Position numbers and translations under genes: made by a program
NCBI GenBank assembly: GCA_947172415.1
Contig: OX359195.1
Span: forward strand, 5,307,501-5,371,500
DNA length: 64,000 nt
Direction of reading: 5' to 3'
DNA from: Chondrosia reniformis
Taxonomy: Eukaryota; Porifera; Demospongiae; Chondrillida; Chondrillidae
Notes under the pieces: model-generated
Seen by the model: the letters and a program-made list of their open reading frames with translations, nothing else
Told to the model about the DNA's origin: nothing
Database searches by the model: none
In this document: positions 1-11,600 of the stretch, piece after piece
Position numbering within the stretch: position 1 is the stretch's first letter
How the letters are laid out: each line of letters begins with the position of its first letter

Positions 1-358
1 TTCAACTTAATGAAGCAGTGGGTTTGTATATACAAATATAAGCTCAGTATATAAGCAAGATACATATCTTTATCGTAAAAGCATAGAAGCCCGCCACTGC
101 TACGATAAAATGATAATAAAATGGGATCTCTTCTGTACAAACTGGACGCTCTTCTCCGCAGCATTGAATTTTCGTAAATGAAATACTTCAGGTCACTTCC
201 CAAGTGATACTACATAATCCGTGAGAGTTAGACTGCATTTCGTCCAGAAACGACGGAGTAATGCGGTAACAAACAAACACACAAACTCTACTGAATTATA
301 TATATAGATTATCACACCATGCCATCAAGATCCTACAAATGATTGCCCCACAGCATAC

Positions 359-3278
359 TGTTAGCTTATTATCCAGTGCCTGTTCTATTAGACTTCTAGC
401 AGGCAGCCAAGTGGAGTAATAACCTCTAACAGTCTCACAGAATTCACTGCCAACCAGTTCCATTGCAGCTGCAAATCTATCCTATCAACAGAGTTCAAAC
501 AAAAACAGTTAATGTAAAGATCGTTGAATGTTGATTGTTGATTGACCCTTCCCAACTTGTCATAGTACCAGGGTTTCTTTAGAAATATCACAGGGGTGGG
601 AGGCAAATACTAAATATATATAATTTTGAGGGGTCAACCAATTCAAATATTGTTTGCTATAAAAATTTCTGGCGGCAAGGTATTTCAAGTTTATCACACC
701 AATGCAATATGCATATGGGAAATATAAAATATGTAATCAACAATAGTACTGGTATCCAACAATAGTACTGGTATCCAACAATAGTACTGGTATCCAACAA
801 TAGTACTGGTATCCAACAAGACCGTGTGTATAACTTATGTACGTACTTATGACCCAGTGGAGAAGAAGATGAAAGAATGACCCAGTGGAGAAGAAGATGA
901 AAGAATGACCCAGTGGAGAAGAAGATGAAAGAATGACCCAGTGGAGAAGAAGATGAAAGAAGGGAAAAGAAGGAAGAAAAGACTCCTGTATCTTCATCCA
1001 AAGCTTCAGGTTTAGTTCCCTATAGGCTCTTTTACAGAATAGGCATAGCATGTAGGAAAATGGTATCTTAGATTTTTCTTATGTGTTACTTACATCTTCA
1101 TTAACCTCTTCCTCGTTCCACTTTGGGTTTAACCTACCAACCCTATGAGACACAGTAGTGGTAATGGAGTACCTCTGGTCTCCATCAAAAGCATTGATAC
1201 CATTGTCAATACCATCAATCTCTTCAATAAGTGAACCATACACCTATATACACACAAAGGGAAAGTGGCAGATTATAAATTAACATGCAAAATAATATGT
1301 ACGTATATAAGATAAAGGGTGGAATTCCCAGAAACAGCTGTCTGGCCCAGTGGAGCACAATAAGAAAGAAAAGACTCCTGTATCTTCGTCCAAAGCTCTC
1401 TCCAGGTTTACTTCCCTATATAGGCTTTTTAATTTACTACAGAGTAGCATGTAGGAAAATGGTGTATGAGATTAATATTATATTTTTACAAGAAATACTA
1501 AACATATACGTACATTCCTACAAATACCATTTACCTATATATACATAAGGTTTAAGTTTCAAAAGCATCAACCATTTTCTTTTTTCACTGGGTCATTTAT
1601 ACAAAATTCACTAGACCTGTCTTTACATACTAGGTAAGAAATTCAAGGTTGATTTGCATAGACAGACCCTTAGTATTTATGTAGACACTAGTGTTTGACT
1701 TTTCTGTTTTGAAAATTACCAGGCTCATTAATAGTAGTAGCAGCAGCGATGCTTGAGTACTATCTATTGTCATTATTTAGAATTTACTTAGCCAGTATAC
1801 AGCTACCACTTTAAACAGTTGCCATGACAACTACTTAAACCTCTCAGCTGCAAAAGGAATGTTGCCATGACAACCATACATACCTGATCATAAATGAGGT
1901 TGACTGTATTCTCATTGACTTCTGGTCCGAGTACATCAGCTACCACTCTTTGTCCAAAGTGATAGTATACTAAGCCAGCACTACTCAGTTTAGTCCTCCA
2001 TTTCTTGGTACCATTTGACAAAGAATACATAGACTCATTGAACGACCTGAAGAGCAAAATGAAGTGAAAAAGTACATTTATCACATTCACATAAAATGGA
2101 ACCTTCTTAATCCAGTCACATACAAGGCCTAGTTTAACTAATGTATGACCAGATTATATCTTTGAATCTCTATCGAACATCTAAAGACACGGATTTTGGT
2201 TACATCATCTTGTTGGATGCCTTGACCCTGGGGCTGATCCTCTTCAGAGAAATAGACAAACCCTTTCAACAATACTTATAAACTTTGATAATCTGGTCAC
2301 TTGTCTACTTTGCTGAAGCAGATCCCAGAACAAGTAGACCAAACCAAACCTGTGTCTTCTTTACATTCTTGACAGATATGGAAGATAACATCAATCCAGT
2401 CCCAATTAATTAACACTAAATTATTGTACGTAGGCATGTATGTATATGGGTTGTACGTATTCGTTGCGTATGTACATATTGGCATAATTGCATTTCCGGT
2501 TCCAGGCGCTCCGGGAGTTCCTGGTTTTCCATACACCCACTGGATTGTGTATGTACCTATTAATATATAAGACACAGTGATGCCCACCTGTGATGATGAT
2601 CATAACGATGAGTGGGCGAGTTGTAACTACCTCCAACATCGACAACAATATCACATTCATCCAATATCTACGTACATATAAGGATGTGTATTAAAAATAT
2701 TAATGTGATTAACTCAAAGCCTTGCTTACTGGGATACAACTAAAAGATGAAATAAACTTCCTAAGCAATAAATGCTATGATTTCCCAACACTTGTGACTG
2801 TAATATACTGCAATCATTGTACATGATGTAGTATGAACAAAGAGCTCTAGAGATTTAATTCAATATTCACTACTACGTCCTATTAGCCAGTGAGACGCTG
2901 CTAAGGTAATGTGTACAATTTATGTGGCATACTAAAGGAAGTTAACTGCAATTGGCCGTGCAAAGGCTATGAAATGATCCCGTGAACTTCTGAACTAAAA
3001 CAGTCCTGGCTGACCTTTTGATTTCTTGTTCGAACTATTTTGGCATCTTTATATTCTTCCAAGCGCTTCAGCATGTAACACGCCAAGGCTTCGTCACAGT
3101 GAAACTTGCCATTATGAGTTCCTATAAGCTTACAGAGCCTCTTGCCTGAGGGCAGGTCTTCCATTTGAAAAGATGAAAATCCAAGGAAGCTGTCAAAACG
3201 CCCAGGCGATAATCTGATTATTTGATCGAGCTGACAAGGAGAGGGACGCTTTGAAAATATCCTGCTTAGATTCGCCAC
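359..3278 (-). CDS. MYG1: MYG1 exonuclease, five of the exons (3' end outside the window)
   Basis: MYG1 (UPF0160) is a DHH-like 3'-5' RNA exonuclease of nucleus and mitochondria. Exons on the minus strand: 3278-3015, 2667-2588, 2046-1884, 1243-1094, 481-359; every junction has GT-AG and the frame stays open for 260 codons. Seen in the translation: [19 protein letters not shown] near residue 52 and [20 protein letters not shown] (the metal-binding DHH motif), then [26 protein letters not shown] and [14 protein letters not shown], all in the order known for the family. The 50 residues before IGTHNG are basic and Ser-rich and could be a mitochondrial leader. About 100-120 C-terminal residues are missing; no matching exon is visible in bases 1-358, so the last exons probably lie left of the window. 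Intron 4 holds two copies of a dispersed repeat. Confidence 0.93.
738..819. repeat. Minisatellite, 19-bp unit, about 4.5 copies
   Basis: The unit CAACAATAGTACTGGTATC is repeated nearly without change inside MYG1 intron 4. Confidence 0.9.
851..1078 (-). repeat. Dispersed repeat family R1, copy with internal 28-bp expansion
   Basis: The core reads CTCCTGTATCTTCATCCAAA, then a TTCCCTATAGGCTCTTTTAC-like segment, then GGCATAGCATGTAGG. The same core recurs near 1312-1475, 7241-7274, 15452-15700, 19401-19520, 24165-24290, 38145-38335, 41335-41490 and 50218-50410 in both orientations. In this copy a GACCCAGTGGAGAAGAAG-containing 28-bp block is repeated four times. Strand is relative to the 15452 copy. 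Short open frames in it are not genes. Confidence 0.8.
1312..1475 (-). repeat. Dispersed repeat family R1
   Basis: Has the GGAATTCCCAGAAACAGCTG start segment, the CCAGTGGAGC block and the CTCCTGTATCTTCGTCCAAA core followed by CCCTATATAGGC. It lies in MYG1 intron 3. Confidence 0.75.
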
Positions 3279-3990
3279 AGGTCTGATCTAAAGTGAAAGA
3301 AGCTATTGACTCTAAGACCATTATAGCTTTGGTTATTTTGGTTACCGATTTTACCTACATAAAGTATACATGAAGGCCCTACGTACGTCAATACCAATAC
3401 TGTATAGCTATACAAGCCATGCAAAAGTACTTACGACGCCAAGCATAAAAAGTGCTGAGGGCGAGGAAGACTAGATTCAAGTCTTACGAAATCAGATCTT
3501 CTATTACGCAATTATTGCTTATTTAGTGGTGCCTGAGGCAGGCTCCACTGAACCATAGACTAACTCTATGTGAGCGAGCCTTACAAAGGGGAAGAATGTG
3601 CATTAATTAAAATCTGATAGTTAAATTAAATTCATGATCTTCAGCTTAGATGTAATTGATCATCACATTTGGACTGTTTTATAATTGAATAAATTCATCT
3701 TTATATGAGACATGCAGCTAATGCATATGTTTATTTTATCAATTATTCTGAATGAAATTATATGAATATGAAGTTAGATAATTCAAAATGCCATATGTGT
3801 TTTAGTCTCAATAACTATTTACTTGTTTGCTTACGCGTGACAACACAGGTAGGGGTCTGGCGAGCCAGACTTCAAAATGGAGAACTACCTTTCTCTAGAG
3901 CTTACGACTTTCTCTTTTTATCCGGTGTAGGTAATCAATTAGCAAGTAAGTAGGTCCGAAATTGAATTGAAGTAAGTATCATAAGATACG
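3279..3990. other. Intergenic region between MYG1 and the 3991 gene
   Basis: This is a divergent gene pair, so promoters for both directions should lie here. I see no clear TATA box. A short palindrome near 3858-3870 (TCTGGCGAGCCAGA) recurs as AGTCTGGCAAGCCAGACT near 48556. No convincing coding exon. Confidence 0.5.
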
Positions 3991-4353
3991 ATGAGTGATC
4001 TCAACAATATCGAGGAAACAAAGGAAAAGGTACGCCTACTGAAGGACAAATTTGGGGAAGTGTTTGTGGATTTTATTGAAACTAGAGAGCGTGCAGAAGT
4101 TATCATGGAAGAACACGACAAAAAAAGACATTCTAAAAACGATGCGCTGCACTCTGTACCTCCTACACGATCGACAAGGGAAGAGAGAAAAGCGAATGTG
4201 ATGCATTCCAGAAATGTTCATGCTATGCATCGAAAATTGCAGAGTAGATCTGATCAAGAAACGGAGCCTTTGCTACCAAATAAGAACCCAGTGTTTCAAA
4301 GGTGTAGAGACCTCTCCCCTGTAAGGAGAAGACGTAGATTTTGTTGCTGCTAA
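3991..4353 (+). CDS. Unrecognised small protein with acidic-dileucine motif and C-terminal cysteines
   Basis: A 120-residue single-exon frame starting MSDLNNIEETKEKVRLLKD. I do not recognise a family. The first 45 residues are charged and heptad-like and could form a coiled coil. The middle is basic and Ser/Arg-rich. Near residue 90 is ETEPLL, matching the [DE]xxxL[LI] pattern that AP complexes read as an endosomal sorting signal, and the protein ends in a run of arginines followed by FCCC, which could be S-palmitoylated. Together these suggest a small cytosolic protein held on an endomembrane; this is inference. An upstream non-coding or coding exon cannot be excluded, but the ATG is the first in frame. 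Confidence 0.6.
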   Translation: MSDLNNIEETKEKVRLLKDKFGEVFVDFIETRERAEVIMEEHDKKRHSKNDALHSVPPTRSTREERKANVMHSRNVHAMHRKLQSRSDQETEPLLPNKNPVFQRCRDLSPVRRRRRFCCC

Positions 4354-4893
4354 AAGTGCACTTAGTGCATCCAATCTTTTATGAAGGGCGCAAAAGGAGT
4401 TCCAAATTGTCCACTACTGCCTTTTTGAACCAGAGCATGAATTTCTTGTGCAATTCTTTTTAGTTTACAATCTATATTAGTTTGAAAACAGCTATACTTT
4501 GCAATTGTTTATAGAATGCATGGCATCCATCCTGTAAACACTCACTGTGATCTTTAAGACTTAAAATATATTATGTTTTCATTTCTTTGTATTACAGTTC
4601 AGGTGGTTCATTGTTTGTTTAAAATTTGGCAATTTGACTATCTTCCAGATTGGGAAATATTTATATGGTGGTCAAATGCCCCTAGCTCCTCTACCCCTTA
4701 AAGAACTTCCTAAGTTTCCATTACTAGTGGATATCACAATAACTCCAGGTGTATACAGTATGTAATTAAAACTTTTCATGTATGCCATCAATGCATGTGT
4801 CTGCAATCACTCAAAAATTACATGTCTGGCCCTCAGCCAGTATGTAATTAGAACCACACAGTAACTATTTATTGTATATACAATATATATATA
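4354..4893. other. Intergenic, 3' region of the 3991 gene
   Basis: AT-rich, with no coding exon that I can support. It leads into the Kelch fragment. Confidence 0.4.
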
Positions 4894-5100
4894 GGATTAC
4901 TTTATGTCATTGGTGGTAGAAATGAAAATGGGAATAACCTAAACCATGTAGAATGCTATGATCTAAAGAGTGATCAGTGGAGCAGGAGGGCTGATATGCT
5001 AGAAACGCATTCAAAGTTTGGGGTTGGAGTAGTTTATGGATATTTGTTTGCTGTTGCAGGAAGTTCATAAAATGTTCTGCAATCTGTAGAAAGGTATGAC
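4894..5100 (+). pseudogene. Broken Kelch-repeat fragment, partial copy of the downstream Kelch gene
   Basis: This stretch closely matches bases 6460-6690 of the intact Kelch gene: both share TGTCATTGGTGGTAGA, GAATGCTATGATCTAAAGAG, CAGTGGAGCAGGAGGGCTGA and CAATCTGTAGAAAGGTATGA. Relative to the intact gene it carries substitutions, lacks about 25 bases and has an in-frame TAA after GCAGGAAGTTCA. It covers about one and a half Kelch repeats, with no BTB or BACK part, so it is a relic of local duplication. Confidence 0.85.
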
Positions 5101-5482
5101 CCAAACATAGTGATGCCGCCAAAGAAAGGTGCATGCCTGCTGCGCAGTAGACTGTGCTAACCGCTCTTTGACTATGTAGAAATCAAAAAGTGAAATACCG
5201 GAAGTCGCCGATGATAATGGGCCGGCCGATTTCAGCCACGTGCAGTACGTAGCCTGTGGCGTAAGTGGCACTGTATACGTAGCTAGCAGAAACCAAACGT
5301 GACACTTGATAACTTTCGCCTAATCTTGTCAAATGGGTTTTGGAAAAGAAACAGAAGGTAAGGCGAGGTAGTAAAGAGAGTACATGACTGTATTTCCATG
5401 TAGTTTATTGACTAATTCGGACTTTCCTGAATAGTCCTGTATCAAAATCTTTCTTGTATAATATATAGTGACAACAACCAAC

Positions 5483-7189
5483 ATGGATAATGGCGAGGTA
5501 AAATGTCACTTTAATGGCCACTGCTCCTCTCTCCTAAACTCCTTCAAAATGTTGTTGGAGAACAGAAAACTGTGCGATGTGATACTGACCGTTGGCATGA
5601 AGCAGTTTCACGTTCATAAAGTCATTCTAGCAATCAGTAGCCCATATTTCGAAGCTATGTTTACTAGTGCACTTCAGGAGAGTGCTCAGAGGGAAATCAA
5701 TTTGAAAGGAACCAATGCGGATACTGTTGAGACCCTTATCAACTGTATGTATGAATCTACTCTAACTATCACTGTAGAGAATGCCACTTCAGTCCTCGCT
5801 TTAGCAGCTCAGTGGCAGATGGAGAAGGTTGTGGAAGCGTGCGGTAAATTTATCACCCAACACCTGGACATAGAAAATTGCCTTGAAATGTTTATTTTTG
5901 CTGATGTACATGGCTGTGATGTCCTGAAGAAAGCGGCCACAGATATTGCAATTGTCGATTTTTCAGGTGCGTGTCAAACAGAAGCATTTGTCAATGCTCC
6001 CACAGAAATCTTGTTGGAATTACTGAAATCAGACATTTTGGTGGTTCAGTCGGAAGAGAAGCTATTTGAAGACCTTCTAAAGTGGTTTAGTCACAGCCCT
6101 GAGTTACGAAGAGGTGACATACTAAAGGTGTTAGACCTTATCAAGTTCCCCTTAATACCCTGGGAGGTGATTGAAGAGAAACTGAAATGGAATAAATTAT
6201 ATTCTGAACAAAAATGTAAGAGGATGCTTACAAATGCACGTAACTTTCAGATGCATCCTAACAAGGTAGCAGCCTACAACATGGAAGATCCTTTATATGT
6301 TCCACGTAGTGGGAGTAAGCCAATTTATGTGATTGTAAGATTTGGGCGTGGCTTTATTTTTAAATTTATAGAGCAGTATGATCCAACATTAAATCAGTGG
6401 AAAAGACTTACATCCCTTCCTGCAAGAAGCCAGGACTTTGCAATGTGCACCCATCAAGGATTACTGTATGTCATTGGTGGTAGAGATAACTCTTTCAATA
6501 TCCTAAACCTTGTGGAATGCTATGATCTAAAGAGTGGTCAGTGGAGCAGGAGGGCTGATATGCTCCAAAAGCGTTCACATTTTGGGGTTGGAGTAGTTGA
6601 TGGATATTTGTATGCTGTTGGAGGATTTGCACACCAGGGGGGTACCAGGGCAGAAATTGTGCAATCTGTAGAAAGGTATGACCCAGAAAAGAATCAGTGG
6701 ACTTTTGTGGCTCCTTTGAATGCCGAGCGTTATAATTTGGTTGTTGTTACAGATAGCGCTACAAAGATGTATGCTGTTGGAGGGAGAGGACCCACTGGAG
6801 ATCTGGCCACCTGTGAAGTGTATGATTCTGTCAAAAACAAATGGAGCTTCATTGCCACCATGAATGTTCCAAGATGTCATCCTGGTGCCTGTATGGCACA
6901 TGGGTTGCTCTATGTTTTTTGTGGGGAATACAGATGTAATGATGATGCAGAAGTATACAATCCAGCTACTAACACTTGGAAAATGATCTCAGGAGTGTCC
7001 AAACCTCAAACTATTCCAAACAAGTGGAATATGTTAGCATCTCAGGGAAAGATTGTTGTCATTGGCAGCATTTTGTCTAGCAGTTCTAGAACTGTTCAAT
7101 ATTATTATTCTCAAACAATGACTTGGTTTATTTTGTCAAAAATTAAATGTGAAGATAGGTATGAGGAGATACTTGCCTGCTGTATTTAA
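5483..7189 (+). CDS. Kelch-like BTB-BACK-Kelch protein (CUL3 substrate adaptor type)
   Basis: An intronless 568-residue protein. I choose the ATG at 5483 (MDNGEVKCHFNG); the open frame extends 15 bases further upstream but only to a GTG. Domains in order: BTB about 18-125 (LCDVILTVGMKQFHVHKVIL, SSPYFEAMFTS), BACK about 130-235 (LEMFIFADVHGCDVL, LWKWFS-like DLLKWFSHSPELR), then Kelch repeats from about 275 with LLYVIGGRD, YLYAVGGFA and KMYAVGGRG blades and the usual W-spaced strands. Proteins of this layout recruit substrates to CUL3 ubiquitin ligase. The last blades are less regular (LYVFCGEY, KIVVIGS). No orthology to a named KLHL can be given from sequence alone. The lack of introns in an intron-rich region, plus the broken copy upstream, fits a retrogene or expanding family. 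Confidence 0.92.
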   Translation: MDNGEVKCHFNGHCSSLLNSFKMLLENRKLCDVILTVGMKQFHVHKVILAISSPYFEAMFTSALQESAQREINLKGTNADTVETLINCMYESTLTITVENATSVLALAAQWQMEKVVEACGKFITQHLDIENCLEMFIFADVHGCDVLKKAATDIAIVDFSGACQTEAFVNAPTEILLELLKSDILVVQSEEKLFEDLLKWFSHSPELRRGDILKVLDLIKFPLIPWEVIEEKLKWNKLYSEQKCKRMLTNARNFQMHPNKVAAYNMEDPLYVPRSGSKPIYVIVRFGRGFIFKFIEQYDPTLNQWKRLTSLPARSQDFAMCTHQGLLYVIGGRDNSFNILNLVECYDLKSGQWSRRADMLQKRSHFGVGVVDGYLYAVGGFAHQGGTRAEIVQSVERYDPEKNQWTFVAPLNAERYNLVVVTDSATKMYAVGGRGPTGDLATCEVYDSVKNKWSFIATMNVPRCHPGACMAHGLLYVFCGEYRCNDDAEVYNPATNTWKMISGVSKPQTIPNKWNMLASQGKIVVIGSILSSSSRTVQYYYSQTMTWFILSKIKCEDRYEEILACCI

Positions 7190-7274
7190 ACTTGGAACAT
7201 GGTGTATTTTGTTTAAAATCTCGATCAGTTTACAACTCTTAGTTCCCCTATATAGCTCTTTTACAGAATAGGCA

Positions 7275-7340
7275 TATATATATATGTGACCGTCCATGCG
7301 AAAAGGGGCATATTCGCATGGACGGTCACATATATATATA
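7275..7340. repeat. Perfect 28-bp inverted repeat with 10-nt loop
   Basis: Arms 7275-7302 and 7313-7340 are exactly complementary (core GTGACCGTCCATGCGAA), and the loop is AAGGGGCATA. It lies about 85 bases after the Kelch stop codon, joined on its left to a fragment of repeat R1. It could be a palindromic mobile element or, if transcribed in the 3' UTR, a long hairpin RNA. Confidence 0.95.
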
Positions 7341-8602
7341 AATCTATCAAGTACTACACAGTGCCAGTTACAAATTTAAAGAGATCCAAGTGACCCCTAG
7401 GATAATCAGTATTTTAAATAGTATGTATAGTTGCAGACTTTGAAATCCTCAACATCTGCATACTATATAGAGAAGTAGTTGATACAGATCATCTAATTGC
7501 AAGGTATTACGTATACCTTTTCACACCTTAATATAGACTGAAGATGATGCCATATATCATCATTAAGGTTCCAGTCTTAAAGGGGTCTCAGCTAATAACC
7601 ACAGCAGATTTGATTTGCCTTGTGAGGGAGCTAAGAATACCGACGGTTGGTTGCATGCATTCGCATAATCGACAGGGTTAGAGACCATTTTGTAACTTGT
7701 ACACAAGGACATAAGAGGCCAAGGCCTTTATATACATATGTCATATGATGTCCCTTAAAATAATTAATAAAATTAATACTATAAAAATAATTTCTAATGA
7801 AATGTGGTCTTTCAAAAAATGATATTAAAGTGCACACGTGCAAAAACAAAAGCACTAGTACTATAGGGTACATACCCAATGAGGCACTGTCAAATGTACA
7901 TAATATAGTTCACAAAATAGTCAGGCTGAATCGCCAAATCCTGCAGTCCACATTACATAGATCAACTGGGCAATCCCACGGTCTTCACATGCTAAATCAG
8001 TAAGTCAGCCAGGTTTCTGAAACTCCAGCAACATCAGGTTGAAACATTCCAAAAACTTTTGCTCTTATGTCTAAGTTGCCCACATCCTTCACCTTAGCAC
8101 TATTACCCAACCACATACATTCCAAAACACCAACACTTTTGCAGACAAACAGAAGCAGCAAACGAAGGCCCTACCATCTAGCTATAGTACACCAACTCCC
8201 TCTTTCATTCTTATACACCTCACATGGAGCCAACCCTGCACACACTTTGCATTGTACCATCTCTCCCTCCTCAGGTAGACCAGCCATTAAGAGCTATCTC
8301 GGGTAGACCAGCCATTAAGAGCTATCTCGGGTAGACCAGCCATTAAGAGCTATCTCGGGTAGACCAGCCATTAAGAGCTATCTCAGGTAGACCAGCCATT
8401 AAGAGCTTACTCAGGTAGACCAGCTATTAAGAGCTATCTCGGGTAGACCAGCCATTAAGAGCTATCTCAGGTAGACCAGCCATTAAGAGCTATCTCAGGC
8501 ATTAAGAGATAGACCAGCTATATATCATGACCACAAACAGTCCGTCCGGTAAATGGTATTGGGAAAATCCCTTCCAGTTCGGACGCCGGACTAATAGTAA
8601 AA
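7341..8602. other. Intergenic between Kelch gene and TGFBRAP1
   Basis: No coding exon seen. It contains an AT-rich stretch and a 30-bp minisatellite near its right end; the last 80 bases should hold the TGFBRAP1 promoter and 5' UTR. Confidence 0.4.
8271..8510. repeat. Minisatellite, about 30-bp unit, 8 copies
   Basis: The unit GTAGACCAGCCATTAAGAGC plus TATCTCGG/TATCTCAG is repeated in tandem, ending about 90 bases before the TGFBRAP1 start codon. Confidence 0.9.
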
Positions 8603-11600
8603 ATGTCGAGACGCCAGAGATACAACTTTAACTGTTTTGAAGTCATTCCTGTTGTAGAGGCAATCCTACCGGAACGGCAAAAGTCACAAGTAAGTTAACC
8701 CATTTCGATCCAATAAATAGATGCACCTGTTCTGGATACTAAACGATCCGTTGGCAATCTACGTATAATATTGATCGTCTTATTTTTAAGGTTTTTTTCA
8801 TAATGTTGCTTTGAAATGGTAAATTTGTACCTTTATATATACGTACATATCAGCTTTTGGTCGGGTTCAAGCAGTCTAGATTTTCTTATTTTACTTGGGG
8901 ATTCCATTAGCTTAAAGCCACTATCAAGACACACAAGATCTAGAAAGGATAAATAAAATAAAGTGGCAATTAATAATAATTGTTAGATGGATTGTTTCAG
9001 AAAAATCGTTAGCTATGCCATCTACTTCAACTTTTCTCTGTTCGAACCATAATTTATACCATCATGCAACAGACATTTCTCCCAAACGTCTCTATTTCTC
9101 TTCAAAGCTTCATACCCCATTTTGGATCATGTTGAGTAGTGTTGTTGTCTATATGTGAACTATTCTAATGCTAATGTGTATGCCACCATTAGGTCACATG
9201 TACTTTCTGTACGAGGAAGCAAGTCTTTGTTGGCACTATTGATGGGTAAGTTCTCAGCCGGGCCAACCAAGCTCTTTACTTGGTCAACACTTTTATAACT
9301 GTTGCAGGCTAGTTTTGCATTATCAGTTGGAGGAGAACAAGACTCCCATGAAAAAGGTTGTATTTCTGCACAAACTGGAAGGAGAGAGGCAACTCTCACT
9401 TGTAAGTATGCAAAGCAGTTTTGTAGTTTAAAATGGATTTATGAAATTTATAAATGAAAAATAAATAATCATTAGCTGGGGGCCCCAAGGTTTTATTTTT
9501 CTAATCTATGATGGCAACCAGTGATCACCTCCTAGTTGTCCAAGATGGAGAAGAGTGAAATGGCTGTCTGTAATTCTTTGATTTATTTCCATCTTTCATA
9601 ACTGTATACTTGTATTGAGCTAATGTACTAAACCTATAGCTACATAACTGTATAATTGTATTGAACTAATGTACTAAACCTATAGCTACATAACTGTATA
9701 ATTGTATTGAAATTGTATTGAACTAATGTACTAAACCTATAGCTACATAACTGTATAATTGTATTGAGCTAATGTACTAATCCTATAGCTACATAACTGT
9801 ATACTTGTATTGAGCTAATGTACTAATCCTATAGCTATATAACTGTATACTTGTATTGAGCTAATGTACTAAACCTATAGCTACATAACTGTATAATTGT
9901 ATTGAGCTAATGTACTAAACCTATAGCTACATAACTGTATAATTGCAGAAGAAGCCAGTCCAGCACCTGATCCTGCTGCCTAGTAAGAGAATTATAGCCA
10001 TCATGGAAGGAGTTCTATATTTGATGCATCAACACCGACTACAGGTTAGCAGAGAGAGATGTTACATAATACATGATATGGATAAATGTCCCCTTCTAAT
10101 GTTATCCTTCAATTGTTCTTTCAGTTGATTGACACAAACTTCAAGGCCAAAGGGGTAAGTGACAACCTTGTAACCATGGTAACACTGTATGTATAGGTGT
10201 GTTAGACCCATACAGTGGAGAAAGGAAGAAAAGTAACTGTATCCTAATCTGGATGTCTATAGGTTTCTCCTACATATGTGTAATACGTGTATTGAAGCAG
10301 TCTACTCTAAAACCATTAATATTAATGTCCATTATATTTAGTGTTTTACCATATATGATTTATTAGTGTCCATTAAATTTAGCTTTTGTTGTAAATACTT
10401 GCTCCACACTACTGCACATGCGTAATAATAAACATTTTAGCAACCATAAATGTTAGCAAATGATATCGCATTGCTAATTTGGTTAAACATTAATGGTGCG
10501 CTAATATTAAGGGTTTTTACAGTATTTCAAGTATGCTTTGCTAGCCTCACAGTGATGTCAACTTTGTCTGTTTAAAGAAAATGGTGTTGTAGATTATCCA
10601 TGCAATTTACTGCTCTATCCTTATATACATAGATCTCGTGTATATGTGTAAATGAAAGTAAATATGATCCTGATGCTACTAGTGAAGTGAGTGTGAATAG
10701 ACTGTATATATATGTATGGTGCCTTCAATATCAGTATGGGTGCCTGCTATATGTATGATATATGTATTGTATCTATATATATGTGTGCATACATACATAT
10801 GTACATATTGGATTGTAGATTGTAGTTGGGTTGCTATGCATGTATTGTAGATTGTAGTTGGGTTTCAAAAGAAGAAGCAGATTCATGTTTACTCTCTGAA
10901 TGAAGACAGATTTAGTTTGGTGAAGGAGCATTCAATTCCAGATCCAGCTGTTCAAATAGTAAGGCAACCACACACAATATATAACATAACAATAACACAG
11001 TAATATACACACCACCACCACCCACAATAACAACAACAACAACAATAACAATAACAATAACAACTACCTAAAAATTATTGGTACTACTATAATGCCTTTT
11101 ATGGATGTCCAATAATACAAAGGTAGTTTCTAGTGTCGTTATACATTAACTGTCCTTTACCAAACCAGTGCCCCTTATGTTGACTATTTAGCATTGTTGC
11201 TATGGTAACCATTCAAAGCAACATGCTAATAATAGGGGCCTGTCGAGGTTCTTTTACAGTTAACTAGCTAGTATTGAAGCAGGCAGGATAAGTGAAGGCT
11301 GTTTGTCTCTCATGTCTGTAGGCGCGGGATGGTTCCTCGCTGTGTGTAGCCCTCTCACTGCAGCCAGGAGAAGGAAGATATGTCATACTTGATCTTGTGT
11401 ATGGAAAGGTACCACAAATATACACATCAGCCTAGCTACATATGCTTACCAGGGTACCAGGGTTTCTTTAGAAAACACTACTATGACTATATGTGCATCT
11501 TCCATCTTTCTTATATCACTTGACACTGACTGAGATTGTCTTCCTCTTCCACAGACTATAGATCTTTGTGATTACAGAACAACCAAACCATTGGTCAAAA

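Noticed and set aside
1-358. Final MYG1 exon
   Set aside because: Translation of this stretch shows none of the expected C-terminal motifs and several stops.
8271-8510. CRISPR-like array
   Set aside because: Direct repeats with no unique spacers in a eukaryotic genome; an ordinary minisatellite. The same holds for the other arrays.
9160-9399. 79-codon minus frame
   Set aside because: It is the antisense of two TGFBRAP1 exons that fit the gene in phase.
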